From positions 124,001-188,000 of the forward strand of contig QRFJ01003348.1 in the NCBI GenBank assembly GCA_006176705.1: a DNA stretch of 64,000 nt. The letters are read 5' to 3'. The position numbers and the translations under genes were made by a program. Each line of letters opens with the position of its first letter. The stretch's first letter is position 1. Below the pieces are notes generated by a model that was given only the letters and a program-made list of their open reading frames with translations, did not search any database and was not told the origin of the DNA. Positions 47,542 to 60,152 of this stretch are shown here, piece by piece. This stretch comes from Cocos nucifera (taxonomy: Eukaryota; Streptophyta; Magnoliopsida; Arecales; Arecaceae).

Positions 47542-48610
47542 GTGATTACCTTCTTTAAGGACCATTGTAACATTCTTTATAAAAGAAATAAAATTGCAAA
47601 TGGTTTTCTTATTAACGGTCTTTATCAGCTACATATTGATGTACCTATTCTAACTATCGAGCAAAACATGAATGCCAAACGACCTAGGGATAGTCCAAAT
47701 GATAGATATCTATGGCACCTGAGATTAGGTCATATAGCAGAAGATAGGATCAACAAATTGAAGAAAAATGGGCTATTGAGTCTATTGACTTTCGAGTCAT
47801 ATCCAACTTATGAATCTTATCTTCAAGGCAAAATGACTAAACTCCCTTTTGTAGGACATGGGGAAAGGGCCACAAATCTTCTTGCCCTAGTACATAGTGA
47901 TGTGTGCGGCCCATTTGATGTGCCAGCTAGAGACAATTTTATCTACTTCATTATCTTTACCGATGATCTATCTAGATATGGGTATGTGTATCTTATGAGA
48001 CACAAGTCTGAAGCTTTTAAAAAGTTCAAAAAATTCAGACATGAAGTAGAAAAACAAACTGAAAAACTCATTAAAGTTCGTCGATTAAATCGAGGAGGCG
48101 AATACCTTAGCCAAAAATTCCTAGACTATTTCAAAAAAAATGGCATAGTCTCTCAATGGACTCCACCAAGAACACCTCAACTCAATGGGGTTTCAGAATG
48201 GAGAAATCGGACTCTATTGGATATGGTCCGATCCATGATGAGCTTCACAGACCTTCCTAATTTTCTTTAGGAACATTCATTGTTAACTTTAATTTATCTA
48301 CTGAATAGCATTTTCTCTAAAACCGTTCCTACCACACCATATGAGATATGGCACAGTAAGAAATCAAGTCTGAGTCATCTCAGAATTTAGAGTTGTCCGG
48401 CTCATGTCAAAAGACAACAAGCAGACAAGTTAGAGTTTAGGTCCTTTAGAGCTCGATTCATAGGATATCTAAAGAGTCATTAGGATACTATTTCTACATT
48501 CCAGAAGACCATAATGTGATTATGAGTCGACATGCCATCTTTCTTGAAAAATAGTTTATTCAAGATAGCGGCATTGGAAAGCAGATTAAGCTTGATGAGA
48601 AAGTCTCATA
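47542..48610 (+). pseudogene. Integrase remnant of element F
   Basis: The frame 47542-48270 (242 codons) covers the pre-integrase and core. HLRLGHIAEDRINKL is normal, but the zinc-binding pair reads PTYESYLQGK with both Cys as Tyr. Catalytic residues are present: VHSDVCGP, FTDDLSRYG and RGGEYLS. The usual SDRGGEY is LNRGGEY. NGVSEWRNRTLLDMVRSMM precedes a TAG at ~48268; the C-terminal region continues with further stops. Confidence 0.9.
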
Positions 48611-48632
48611 AGTACAATGAGCTAAGGACCAA

Positions 48633-49640
48633 TTGGAACCAAATCAGGTTGAGCTAATAAGAATACTACCTTCTCCATCTCATAGATCGGAAAGAATTTT
48701 TCATCCCTCTGAAAGATATTTGGGTATTATTTCAGAGAAAGTAGAGAAAATGTTCCTCGTAAGTAATGGTGCTCATGATGATGACCCCAAAACCTACAAC
48801 GAGGCGATATCAGATATCGACTCTGAGAAATGGCTAGAGGCAATGTAGTCAAAAATTGACTCGATGCACTCAAACCAAGTCCGGACCTTGGTAGATCCAT
48901 CAGAAGGTATAGTACCTATTGGGTGTAAATGGATCTTCAAGAGAAAGATTGGTGCAGATGGGAATGTGGAGACATTCAAGGCTAGACTAGTGGCAAAAGG
49001 TTATAGTCAATGTGAAGGCATTGACTATCAGGATACCTTTTCCCCAGTGGCTATGCTAAAATCCATCCGCACATTGCTTGCCATTGCAGCCTATTTCGAT
49101 TATGAAATATGGCAAATGGATGTGAAAATGGCATTCCTAAATGGATATCTTGAGGAAGATATCTATATGGAACAGACCGCTAGGTTTCACATCCAGTGAT
49201 ACTGATCACAAGGTTTGCAAGCTGCAAAGATCCATATATGGACTTAAGCAAGCATCTTGGAGCTGGAACACTCATTTCAATGATGTGATCAAAATGTTTG
49301 GTTTCATCAAAAATGAAGAGAAATCATATGTCTTCAAAAAGGTCAGTGGGAGCACTGTTGTCTTCCTCGTATTGTACGTGGATGACATCCTCCTTATTGG
49401 GAATGATATTCCCATGATGACGACAGTCAAAATATGGTTGTCCAAGGAATTCTCCATGAAAGACCTAGGTGAAGCATCCTTTATTCTAGGAATTAAGGTC
49501 TATAGGGATAGACCGAATAGGATGCTAGGACTTTCACAGAAGATGTACATAGAGAAGTACTAAAGAGGTTTAGTATGGAAAACTCTAAGAGGGATTAATA
49601 CCCTTCAGACATGGTATTCATCTTTCCAAGAAGATGTGCC
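48633..49640 (+). pseudogene. Reverse transcriptase remnant of element F
   Basis: Linker and entry at 48633-48848 (SDIDSEKWLEAM then TAG). The core is at 48864-49199: TLVDPSEGIVPIGCKWIFKR, LVAKGYSQCEGIDYQDTFSP, WQMDVKMAFLNGYLEEDIYM. One extra base near 49180 shifts the frame; the second half is 49141-49563 with LQRSIYGLKQASWSWNTHF and an intact YVDD at 49375-49386. Repaired by a single base, most of the palm and fingers would be continuous, so decay is recent. Confidence 0.92.
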
Positions 49641-50368
49641 CTAGCACACCTGAGGAAATAGAACGCATGAGCAAGATCCCTTATGCTTCTGCAATAGGGA
49701 GCCTCATGTATGCCATGCTATGTACACGACCTGATATAGCCCATGCTGTGAGTGTCACAAGCAGATATCAGTCAAATCCAGGTGAAGAACACTGGACTTC
49801 TGTGAAATGTATCCTTAAGTACTTGAGAAGAACTAAGGATATGATGTTGGTCTTTGGTAATGGAGAACTCCAAGTCCAGGGATACACAGACTCGGATTTC
49901 ATGTCCGATATAGATGATCGAAAGTCGACATCTGAGGAGTCTATTTGTGTGCAATGGTGGTGCTGTTAGCTGGAAGAGTTTCAAGCAAATCATGATAGCA
50001 GATTCCACCATGGAAGCAGAATATATCACTGCATCAGAGGCTGCGAAGGAAGCATTCTGGTACAAAAAGTTTGCTACAGAAATCAAAGTAATGCCATCAG
50101 ATGCCATTCCTCTATACTGCGACAACAATGGCGCCATAGCCCTTGCTAAGGAGCCGAGGTCTCACCAAAAATCCAAGCACATTGAGCGGCGATACCATCT
50201 CATCCGCGATTACCTCGAGAAGGGTTACGTCGAGGTCAAGAGAGTCAACTCCACAGATAATGTGGCAGACCCACTTACAAAGCCGTTGGGACAACAAAAG
50301 ATCGAAGCCCACCTTAAGAAGATGGGACTTAGACTTGTAGCCAATTGGCTTTAGGACAAGTGGAAGAT
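49641..50368 (+). pseudogene. RNase H remnant and 3' end of element F
   Basis: Frames 49634-49969 and 49914-50354 overlap across one frameshift near 49935. Motifs: GSLMYAMLCTRPDIAHAVSV, YTDSDFMSDIDDRKSTS, STMEAEYITASEAAKEAFW, CDNNGAIALAKEPRSHQKSK, VNSTDNVADPLTKPL. Acidic residues of the active site are present. GACAAGTGGAAGAT at 50355-50368 is the purine tract before the 3' LTR. Confidence 0.92.
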
Positions 50369-52653
50369 TGTTAGATATATGTGCCCTAGAAGCCAGAATT
50401 GGCTGACACTTGTAATACACTTCTAGGGGCAAAATTATAATTTTGACTATAATCAATAAAATGGGTTATTTTCTATCACATATGAGTATTTAGTGTCTGT
50501 GATACATCCTTTGAGTTAATGGTAATGATAATTCATATTTTCAAGAGTTGAAAATTTAAGACATGAATAATCATTATTAACTCATAAAATGCTTCCGACC
50601 ATAGGATCATCACGAGGATGGTGATTGATCCGAAAGGTTGGTGTACAATCGCTTCTCTTTAGTAGATGAGTCTTGAGTCTACGGTGTGGAGACATCGGAA
50701 GCGAGAGTACAGGTACTCGTTAGAGAATGAGGGCACTGAGCGTGACCACCTCGAGTAGTCATTAGGAAGTCTACCTTCTCGTCAATGACTGACTCGATGC
50801 TATAGTGGTGTGTCTGGTTCTTTGACCTGAGGTGCATCGGCAGTTCACCTTGAGGGTGTTATAGTTTGACTACAGTATAACTCGGTCTCCTAGCCATTCG
50901 AAATCCTGAGGTGTATGTTGGCTATAGCATGTTCATTGTAGGAACTGGATTGCATCAAGATGGAATATATCTACCTCGGTGGTAGAGGAGCAGGCCCTAT
51001 GATGATCATGAGAATCAAGTTCAGAAGCTCATGGCCATGGCAGAGTGAAATAATAGAAAGAGTTTCTATTTAGATTTTCACATCAAACTTGAATCGAATG
51101 ATTACATCATATGACAGAACTAGGGTTTGACGAGTTCACCTTAACCCTAATCTGATCAGGGCTCAAGATAGAAGAATTTAATCACACAGGTAGCTGCATA
51201 AGAGGTTCGCATTCAGTTCTGATGAGTTGCCACCATATATTGCTAGGTGTCACTAATGGATTTTGGGAGCAATTAGAATGATTTAGATGATCGATCATTC
51301 TAGCTGTTTGAATTAGAAGAGTTCTGATCCATCGAAAGAAGTTTCGATGATATCGATGATAGAGATCATGACATATCCCATTACCATACAGAACTGAACC
51401 TAACTGGATCACACAAACAAGGGTTTGAATCTGGTGATCATCAATTGAACTGATCTAGTTCAATTGATCTGAATGAGATTCAATTAGGTTCAAAGAAATT
51501 GTGCTAGCACTCGATTGAACCTAATGTTCTTCTTTTACTATCATAAATAGTTGTCCTGACTGAGCCAAAGGAGTTTGTGCTCGATCAAAGGCCTTCACTT
51601 GGTCTGACTGAAGCCTGTCCAGGTCAGAAAAGGGTTGTCCTATTTTATAAGACAATACCTGCCATTTTTGGTCACCTGCCATTTCTCGTCCTTTGACTTT
51701 GATCAAAATTTAACCTTTGACTGATCAAATGTTGACTATTAACACTTTGACTTCTGTCCATGTGTCACGCACCTATTGGAGAGCTGGTGGGGGCATGTCC
51801 TTTTGCTAGAACTTGGCAAGGAGGAGGGCACATGCACCTATTGGGGGCTTGTCACCCTCAAACCTGGCAAGGTTTGAAGCACCCAGGAGTCCTTATTGGA
51901 CAGGGACTGCATCTCCTTTTTGGATTTCGATTAGACTCCTTCTAAGAACCAACTTTGATTGGTCTTAGGCGCCATCTAAGGATGAATCCAAGGGACTCTA
52001 TTCCCACCAATCAGATTTAGATCTGATTTCACAAAAGATTATGATTGGTTGGGATGAAGAGGAGCTGGATCATGCATAGTCTATAAATAAGACCCTGCGC
52101 CTAACTCAAAAATACATAACAATTCCCACGCCCCAAGGCTGCCTCTCTCCTCCTCCATGCCAAGTCCATCATCTCCCTCTCCTCTCCATGCCCAAAGTAG
52201 TTTGGGTTCTTAGTTGGTGCAATCTAGGTGAGAGAAAGGTGACAGAAAGCTAGAAGGCTGCGCTGCTACAAAGGACAACTGCTGATCTTCAAAAGTTATT
52301 TTGAAGATCCTCCAAATCAGATTCAGATTTGATTTTTGGAGATGTGATAGAGAAGAAGAGGATCTCCAGATCCAACCTGAGTGGATACCGATAGAGGCCA
52401 GACACTTACATGGCTAGATCCAGAACCTTACGCTACGTATAGGATCATCAATGGGTAATAGGATTACCCTACATCAAGATAAATTAAATATGATTTAATT
52501 TATCTATATTTTATTTTTATTATTAAAATAATAAAAATTAGATCTGAAATATCCTAGATTTGATTTGGATTAAAGAAAAAAAAATTTAAAATATATCTTT
52601 TGATCTGATCAGATCTGAACGAACTTAATCCAAAAAATTAGGATTTTCCTTCA
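50369..52653 (+). repeat. Element F 3' LTR
   Basis: TGTTAGATATATGTGCC to TTTTCCTTCA. It keeps a TATA-like TATAAATAAG at 52082-52091 that the 5' LTR has lost. Small ORFs 51182-51412, 51521-51706 and 51760-51945 are LTR sequence without gene support. Confidence 0.93.
52082..52091 (+). promoter_or_regulatory. TATA-like box in F 3' LTR
   Basis: TATAAATAAG in a GCATAGTC-TATA context, followed by a GC-richer stretch, as expected of an LTR promoter. In the 5' LTR the first base is G. Confidence 0.55.
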
Positions 52654-52658
52654 TGGGA

Positions 52659-53600
52659 TAACCCAAGCATCCTCTTAGATCTATCCCTATAGATCTTCAT
52701 TCCTCGAATATAGGATGCTTCATCCAAGTCCTTAATGGAGAACTGAGATAACAACCAAACTTTTATTTCTTGCAGTATGGGGATGTCATTCTCGATTAAG
52801 AGAATATCATCCAAGTACAAAATAAGAAATATCACTGCTAGATCATTTGTTCATTTATAAATGCAGAGCTCTTCTCCGTTCTTAATGAAGCCATATGTTT
52901 TGATTATCTTATCAAAATGCATGTTCCAACTATGAGATGCTTGCTTCAATCCATAAATGGATCTCTAAAGCTTATACACCTTGGACTCATCTGTGGATTT
53001 GAATCCCTCAGGTTGTATCATATATACCTCTTTGGTTAGCTCTTCATTCAGAAAAATTATCTTCACATCCATCTATCAGATCTCATAATCTAGATGGACA
53101 GCTATCGCAAGTATTATCTGAATAGATTTGAGCATTGCTATAAGAAGAACGTCTCATCATAGTCAATACCATAATATTGACAATATCCCTTAGCAACCAA
53201 ATAGGATTTATAGGTCTCCATCTTTTAATCTGTGCCCCTCTTTCTTTTGAAGATCCATTTACACCCAATGGATTTAACCCCTTTGGGTGGGTCAACCAAT
53301 GTCCACACATCATTAACCTTCATGGTCTCCATCTTGGATTTCATGGCCTCAAGCCATTTCTCAGAATCAGATCTCTGCATTGCATCCATATAGGTGATCG
53401 GATCCTCATCATTCTCATTGAGTTCAATAGAATCACCATCCCGGATCAAAAAACTATAGTATCTATCCGACTGACGTGGTACTCTACCGGATTGCCTTAA
53501 TGGTGCATGTACATTAGGCTCTAAATTTGATCTAATCAAATCCAATTCAGGTTCAGGTACAGGTGTCAATCTTTCTACTTATTGAATTTCATCAAGTTCA
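52659..53600 (-). pseudogene. Reverse transcriptase remnant of element G
   Basis: N-terminal frame 53569-53225: SFLIRDGDSIELNENDEDP, YMDAMQRSDSEKWLEAMKSK, TLVDPPKGVKSIGCKWIFKR, then TAA. The middle is frameshifted. The frame 52835-52638 has FLILYLDDILLIENDI with the polymerase box as YLDD (52806-52817) and SIKDLDEASYIRGMKIY, and then runs into element F. The domain continues on the other side of F at 42322. Confidence 0.87.
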
Positions 53601-54675
53601 ATCTTAGAGGCAACGGTTCCTTCACCAAGAAACTTTTTTTCTAAAAAGATTGCCTTAAGGTTGACAAATACTTTTTATTCATCAGCATGGTAGAAAATAT
53701 ATCCTTTGATCTCTTTTGGGTATCCTCAATGAATGTGTACTTGTCAAACCTAGGTATAAGTTTATCTGTGATTAATCATTTTACATAAGTCGGGCACCCC
53801 TAGATCCCAAGGTGTGAGAGTGTTGGCTTACGTCCTGTCCATATCTCATATGGAGTTTTAATTACAAACTTACTTGGAATCCTATTTAACAAATAGCAAG
53901 CTGATTTGAGTGCATATCTCTAAAAGGATATCAACAAGCTAGCAAAATCCATCATGAATCGGACCATGTCTAACAGAGTCTGATTCTTCCTTTCAAACAC
54001 ACTATTATGTTGTGGTGTTCCTAGAGAAATCCATGGAAGACAAACTCATTCTTTCCTAGATATGTGAAAAATTAACCAGAAAGGTATTCCCCTCCTCGGT
54101 CAGACCGAAGTTTTAATACTCTTCCTAGTTTATTTTTCTACTTCACTTCAAAATTATTTGAACATTTCAAATGAATCCAACTTATGTTTCATCAGATAGA
54201 TATATCCATACCTAGACAGATCATCTATGAAAATAATGAAGTAGAGATATCCATATCTAGCACTAGTACTCATAGGTCCGCATACATCAGTATGTATTAG
54301 ACCTAAGAGCTCAGTAATTCTCTCATCTTTTTTAGTAAAAGATGACTTGGTTATTTTTTCAAGAAGACAAGATTCATAGATTGAAAGTGATTCATAATCA
54401 TAAACTTCAAGGATTCTCTCTTGAGTCAACCTATTTATCCTATTCTTGTTGATGTGACCTAGCCTACAATGCCATAAGTAGATATCAGACACATTATCTA
54501 ATCTAGAGTGCTTTCTAGTGGAATAGACTACATTAATAGATTTTGGTAGCATGTATACACCATTATTCAAATATCCAGAGAATATAATAACACCATTCAT
54601 AATGACATTACAAATTTTTTTTAATAAAATTTTATAATTAATTTTGGCCAAAAAGCCTACAGAAATGACATTCAA
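53601..54675 (-). pseudogene. Integrase remnant of element G
   Basis: The frame 54675-54154 (173 codons) includes LWHCRLGHINKNRINRLTQE, SLSIYESCLLEKITKSS (first zinc Cys lost), LIHTDVCGPMSTSARYG and FIDDLSRYGYIYLM. In the next frame LRSDRGGEYLS retains the catalytic Glu near 54085. Further parts to ~53600 have stops. Confidence 0.87.
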
Positions 54676-54940
54676 AAAGAAACTAAGACAAAAGTAACAA
54701 TCACTAAGAATAATAGTATGAGACTAAAATACAAGTTTTAAGATTTTTAATGCTAGAACTAGAACTGGTGTTCTATCTTCAATGTTTAGGAACCTCTCAC
54801 CTTACTTGAATCTCCTACTGACCTGCAACCACTGCAATGAATTGCAAATATGGTAAAGACTATCGGTATCTAATATCTAGTCAGTAATATCATAAATAGA
54901 GAAATTGCAAGGAGTTATCATATAAATACCTTGTCCAGCA
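54676..54940 (-). pseudogene. Protease remnant of element G
   Basis: A reading of ILDTDSLYHICNSLQWLQVS near 54895-54840: the catalytic Asp-Thr-Gly is Asp-Thr-Asp, and a stop stands where Trp precedes ILD. FLNIEDRTPVLVLALKI follows. Confidence 0.78.
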
Positions 54941-55789
54941 ATAGTTTGCTTCTTTCTCGACCTATTTGAATCCAAGGAGGCAATATACTATGGATAGTTC
55001 CTCTTCCAGTACTCCTACTTCTTGTAGAAGAAGCATTCAACATGACTCTTATTAGGCTTAATCTTCTTGGTCTAGCCCTGCACAAATGTCCCAGCTTATG
55101 CTTGCACCTTCTTGGATTTTTTCTTCTTGTTCTTCTTTTCTTTCTTAAATGGTCGAGAGCCAGAAGATGAACCTCTTCATCGACTCCTTGTGGAGCTGGT
55201 GATCCTTCTCAAAGTTATGAAATAATTCTAGTAACCTGTGGTAGTTTACTTCAGGCTTTATCGTTCTATAATGAATGAGAAATGGGAGATAAGACTTGAG
55301 CAACAAGTTCAGTATTGCATCTTTTTTCAGTTGCTCATGCAAGAAAAAGCTGAGCTTGCTCAAATGCTCTATCAGCTCGATCTTATACAGTACATGATCA
55401 GTGACTAAAGCTCCATCTCTCATCTTGGCATTGAAAATGGCACAACTAGTCTTGTATCTTTCAACATCATCGAGTGTGCCAAAAGACTCCTTCACCACTT
55501 GAAGCATATCTTTTGGCTGAGCTATCTCAAACCTACGACTGAACTCATCGCTTATAGCTACTAGCATAATATAGTGTACCATGGTTCGATCACTAAGCCA
55601 CTTTTGGTAAGTATCTCTAACTGACCCATGTGTATTTGTAGTTGAGTCCTCAGGTGCTGGATCTGTCAATACGTACAAGATTCATTCATGCTTAAAGACA
55701 ATCTTCAACTTATGATACCAGCTATTGAAGTTGGGTCCCACCAGCTTATCATTGTCTAACAATGATCGAAATAAAAATAAAGTGGCCAT
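54941..55789 (-). pseudogene. gag remnant of element G
   Basis: ATG at 55789-55787 (MATLFLFRSLLDNDKLVGPN), two bases after an acceptor-like GTGCAG. An early stop follows the HE codons, then a long frame 55678-55145 with WLSDRTMVHYIMLVAISDE, ERYKTSCAIFNAKMRDGALV and LLELFHNFEKDHQLHKES. The most complete gag of the family in the window. The zinc knuckle near 55045-55015 has CFFY for CFFC and a stop. Confidence 0.87.
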
Positions 55790-57345
55790 ATCTGCACAAA
55801 GAAAAAACAAAATCTAATTAGTAATTGATTCATTAAACCTAAAGATTTGAACTTTAATCAAAAGGTTCTCCCACTATTTTATTTGAATAGGTAGCCTCTA
55901 TCTCTAATTCGATGAATTATCCTAACTCTTTAGTGGGTACTAGAATCTACATAGACTGCATATAAGCCCAACTTTGGTTGATCAACTCATGTACATCTAA
56001 GGATAAGTTCATCATAAATTATTTTTCTAAATAATTTTTAGTAATTTAATTTTGTTCCAGTCCCTAATCAGTAGGCTTTGGCCTCCATTGAAAAGGTCCA
56101 ATTATGTCCAACTATTAACATGACCATACTTGGTCCATCTAACCAATAAATGATTAAGTCCAACTTTGGTTGGTCAACCTAACCACCATTTAGAAAGACA
56201 CAGTCAAGAAGTCATATTATGAATGATAATTTTACTAGCCAATAAGCACCGGACCTTTGGACCTCCAATGATTACCCAACTAATGGACTCATTATCATCT
56301 ACTTAATGGTAGGCTATGATCTAGTTATCACCATAACTATTTCATTTTTAAGAATATAATAATTTTAGAGGATTTAAATAATTTGATTTAAAGAAGAAAG
56401 AAGGTCAGATGAACCAGCTTGTTATGATCCTCCTACTGGCTTCACCAAGTCAAATTAAGAGAGATCATTAATAGGCTGATCTAGGACCACCTAAATCAGT
56501 CACACTGATTTACCTAGCTGACATGGGTCAGCTTTTGTTAAGTGATCTAATCAAAATATAATTTCACCAAGAAGGTCAGGTAAGTAAGATCGATGGGAGG
56601 ATCTACCAAAGCTTACCTTAGATACCATCAGAAATGGTCAGATAAGCGAGCTGCCAATTAAAAACCATCAGTCTGAATTACCAGACATACCTTAGACACC
56701 AACTAGTTAATTAGTTTTGATTGATCAACCTCACAATTCATGCTAGACTGCATAGCGAAGAATCAAGTCTATCTTGGTTTTTGTTAAAGACGTGGACTTG
56801 ACCAACTATAATTATTGTAATTGATTTAGAGAATCTTTGACCTAATTTAAGATAACTATTGATTAGATTTAGTCAATTCTCTAATTAAGTCCATCTTTAA
56901 TCTAACCTTAGGTCAACCTAATTAATGGACCTAATTCCTACTAATCCATTAATCCATTATGTTATGATTTATGTCTTAGGAATTCACAATCCAAGATTCT
57001 AATCAAAACAACTCTTAGTTTTTAATTAAGTTTTGGGTTGAGGGTTAAAGTTTGGCATTTTAAAAATAATTTTCATATTTATAAAATATTTTTATAATAT
57101 GATTTTACCAACTAGTTGCACATTTGATTCATAATCAATATGCAAATAAAATAAACATGAAACTACTTTAGATCTAATCTAAATATGTTCATATAATTGA
57201 AACTATTTTAATTCTAATCAATCATAAATCACTTTAGATCAAATCTAACATATTTATAATGATAAAATTAGATTAAAATATTTTTAATTAAATCATAAAA
57301 TCTCTTAGATGTAATTTAAAATCTTATGATCAGGATTTTAAATCA

Positions 57346-57418
57346 GCATGTACTAGGATAACCTCTCCACTGTAAGGAGTAAACCTTATAGCAGGACAAC
57401 CTTATAATCAGTCGATGC
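57346..57418 (-). promoter_or_regulatory. Leader stem-loop 2, element G
   Basis: Outer arms pair imperfectly (GCATGTACT against AGTCGATGC in plus-strand reading). Core CTGTAAGG..CCTTATAG. The counterpart of 11127-11199. Confidence 0.6.
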
Positions 57419-57518
57419 AATCTAAAATATTTACTTTTAGATTTAATTAAATTTAAATCTAATAAATTATAAATTAATCTAAATCATATCTAATAAATTT
57501 ATTATTTATATTAGATCT

Positions 57519-57591
57519 ACACGAACTAGGACAACCTCTCCACTGTAAGGGGTAAACCTTACAGTAGAACAACCTTAGAATCAGTTCGTGT
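57519..57591 (-). promoter_or_regulatory. Leader stem-loop 1, element G
   Basis: Outer arms ACACGAACT and AGTTCGTGT are exact reverse complements; inner arms CTGTAAGG and CCTTACAG (57543-57564) are also exact. Counterpart of 10955-11024, ~105 nt from the PBS. Confidence 0.7.
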
Positions 57592-57694
57592 GATGTATTT
57601 TTTAATTTTAGATTTAAATCATAGATTATAATTTAGATCTAATTCAAAAAAATAATCTAAACATGCATCACAAATCATATAATAAATAACCTAA

Positions 57695-57706
57695 GCTCTG
57701 ATACCA
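57695..57706 (-). other. Primer-binding site of element G
   Basis: TGGTATCAGAGC on the minus strand, two bases after the 5' LTR. Perfect initiator-Met PBS. Confidence 0.92.
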
Positions 57707-57708
57707 AT

Positions 57709-60152
57709 TGAAGAAAATAGTTCTAGGATTTCAGGATTATATTTTAAAATTTTTTCAAAATATGTAGCAAAAGAAATAAATTAATCATATTAATTCAAGA
57801 ATAATATAAGTAAAAGCCCTAGATCTAGTACCCTATCACATGATTTAAGAATATAATTAAATCAAAAATTAAAAGATTAGAAAAATACATGTTAATCATA
57901 TCAAAAATAAACTATACTAGGTCAAATCTAGATATGAATTAAGGAGATCAAATCATCCTTACCTTTGCAAGTTAGACTCTCTAGCTCGTTGATCTAGGAC
58001 TGAGGTTGCTGCTTTGAGCCGCACATATATTTGGCCTCTATAGGATGTCCACACAAGCCCTCGATCTCGGATCAAAAGTTTGATGACTGAAAATTAGTAC
58101 AATATGCTAGTACTGTGCTGATCCTTCTTCAATAGTCAATCTGGATCTTTCTTCTTCGAAACTTAGACTCTCCAACTTTCAAAAGAAAGCAAGAAGATCT
58201 ATAAATTTGAGACACCTCTTAAAAACTCACAAAAAGATGGAGGAAAAGATCTAGAGGACAACCCTAGAAAAAGACCCTTCTTCTTCCTTGTTTCGCTCAC
58301 CAAGACACTTGAGATTGTGTCTTTTCAAAATCCCATGCTCAAGGGTTTCCATGCCTAACTTTTACCACACCCAAAAGCCCCTCTCTTAGATGAATAAGCT
58401 CTTAAAAAACTAGACCTTAAGTCCTCTTTTAAAGAGTGTTAGGATAGAGTCCTTGTCTAGGTCAAATACCGAGCAAGGAATGTCTAAAAGAGGCAAGACT
58501 TGGGGCGCCCAACTCTTGAATTTTTTTCTAAAATTTTACCAAAAATTTTAGATAATAAATAGGATTGTGGATGGCACAAAAAAATGAGAAGTTTTAGTTA
58601 CTTAAAATTCTATCTCATAGAATTTGGAAGCAACTCAAAATCCTTTTTTGACTTGGTCCACAAAGAGTTTCCATGTAAGAAAGAAGGAAGATGGCTTTGG
58701 GATGTGCGTGGGCTTCTCTTAGGCATGGAGAATTCATGCAAAACTAAAAGGGGGCATGGAAGGTGGCATGGAGGTTGTTATGGTGTAAGGAAAGAAGTCC
58801 TTGTCACACTAGGACTTCTAATTTAACTTGGTCCAAGAGTTCTTTGAACCAAATTAAATCAAAAATAATTGAATCCAATTAGAATAGGTCTTAGTCCAAC
58901 TAAGAACCTAATTAAATTAGATTAAATTTAATTTAATTTTGATTTAATTTTTAATCAAAATAGAAATTCGATTGATATAAGTTCTAATTGAACTAAGACT
59001 AGTTCTTTCTTGCAATTAGCTCATCCAATAAACTAATTGGACTTGATCCAATCAAGTCCAAACTAAATCTAATCAAATTATATTTAATTAAACTTAATCT
59101 CAGTCCTCTAACTTAATCAATTTAAGTCAATTAGTAATCCAATTGCTAATCGATTCTCCTGCAATACTTGTACTAGGTTAAACATCAATTGTATTGATTG
59201 TTTAATCCTAGAATGATTTTTAATCATCGATCAACACTTGCACTATGTATTTATGTGTTTGACCCCATAGGTTCGAATCTAACTGGATAGCATAGAAATA
59301 AATTTCTGTACCAATCAGAGTGACCATCTAGCAATGATACTTGATGGTCGGATAGGTCAAATGTATAGAACAATATCCTTAGAACCCATGTGGATATAGC
59401 TTTTATATAATTCATTCTCTTGACCAAAATACTCGTAGGATACCTCAGAGTTTAACTATCAATCCTGATTAGGTCATCCACATTGTATTTCAGAATAACA
59501 AATTTATCTCAAGGATTATCCTGGCCAAAATTTTGCTATATTGAAATATAGTGATGCATTCTTCTCCAACTTGTGGAGTGGTCAATCCCATTTTGATCAC
59601 TCACCAACTTTGCAAGTACTTGACTGTGTTCAAAAATCTTTCATTACTGAATTAAAAATTTAGTTAGTCCAATACCAAAGCATAGTGAGTTGCTTGCAAG
59701 CCACTATAATGATCTCAGATCTAAGGAACACTTATACCTATATTCCATCAGAGCAATTCTCGATAGTAGAATACTCTGGAGTTGATCATGTTCAGTGATG
59801 ATGTATCCCAACATCTCAATTGTATGTCATCCTAGTGTCTCCATACTTCTTGGTTAAGAGGACAACCAACCTATATGGCATACAATGATCGATGCTCGAT
59901 AAATGCTATCATCCTAATTAAGAGCATATCATTTGGTCATGAACAATTTAAGGACTAATCAATAAATTCTCTTTTTATCGAAACTAAATAGTCCTAAGGA
60001 CTTCATCATAACAATAAAATTCATTAGAAGATGTAGACTTTATGATGAACGTATCAAAATATTTATTTTATTTATTAATAAATTAATTATAATTATAAGA
60101 TAGCTCAATCATCAATAAGCTGATGATTGATTTTGGGATACATTTTTCAATA
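57709..60152 (-). repeat. Element G 5' LTR
   Basis: On the minus strand starts TATTGAAAAATGTATCCC (TG altered to TA) and ends TTTTCTTCA. Partner of 38998-41494. It carries antisense ORF 58584-58826, duplicated in the other LTR. Confidence 0.9.

Larger units (their letters stand above)
42328..52653 (+). mobile_element. Element F: near-complete copia retrotransposon
   Basis: A 10.3 kb element with both LTRs (2234 and 2285 bases), a perfect PBS, long leader, gag, protease, integrase, RT, RNase H, purine tract and a TGGGA target duplication. It is the innermost layer and the best preserved, fitting a recent insertion. It cannot be autonomous: the gag start codon, zinc-binding cysteines and several frames are lost. 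It is a different copia family from A/B/G but has a similar leader plan. Confidence 0.93.
55790..57694 (-). other. Untranslated leader of element G
   Basis: About 1.9 kb, no gene. On the minus strand the donor-like CTAAGGTAAGC has its GT at 56616-56615, and an earlier GTCTAAGGTATGT lies near 56690. The tract GTTTTTTCTTTGTGCAG ends at 55792. Carries the two stem-loops listed separately. Confidence 0.65.
38998..60152 (-). mobile_element. Element G: minus-strand copia of the array family, split by F
   Basis: LTRs at 57709-60152 (5') and 38998-41494 (3'), PBS, twin leader stem-loops, and gag through RNase H in order on the minus strand. It is the same family as A and B, in opposite orientation. 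Element F is inserted in the RT/RNase H junction region, so pol is in two pieces (55789-52659 and 42322-41495). Net length without F is about 10.8 kb. Flanked by GTTTA on both sides. All domains are damaged. Confidence 0.9.

Noticed and set aside
54154..55678. Intact pol gene in element G
   Set aside because: Two long frames (gag 55678-55145 and integrase 54675-54154) look encouraging, but stops, shifts, a mutated protease and the F insertion lie within the polyprotein.
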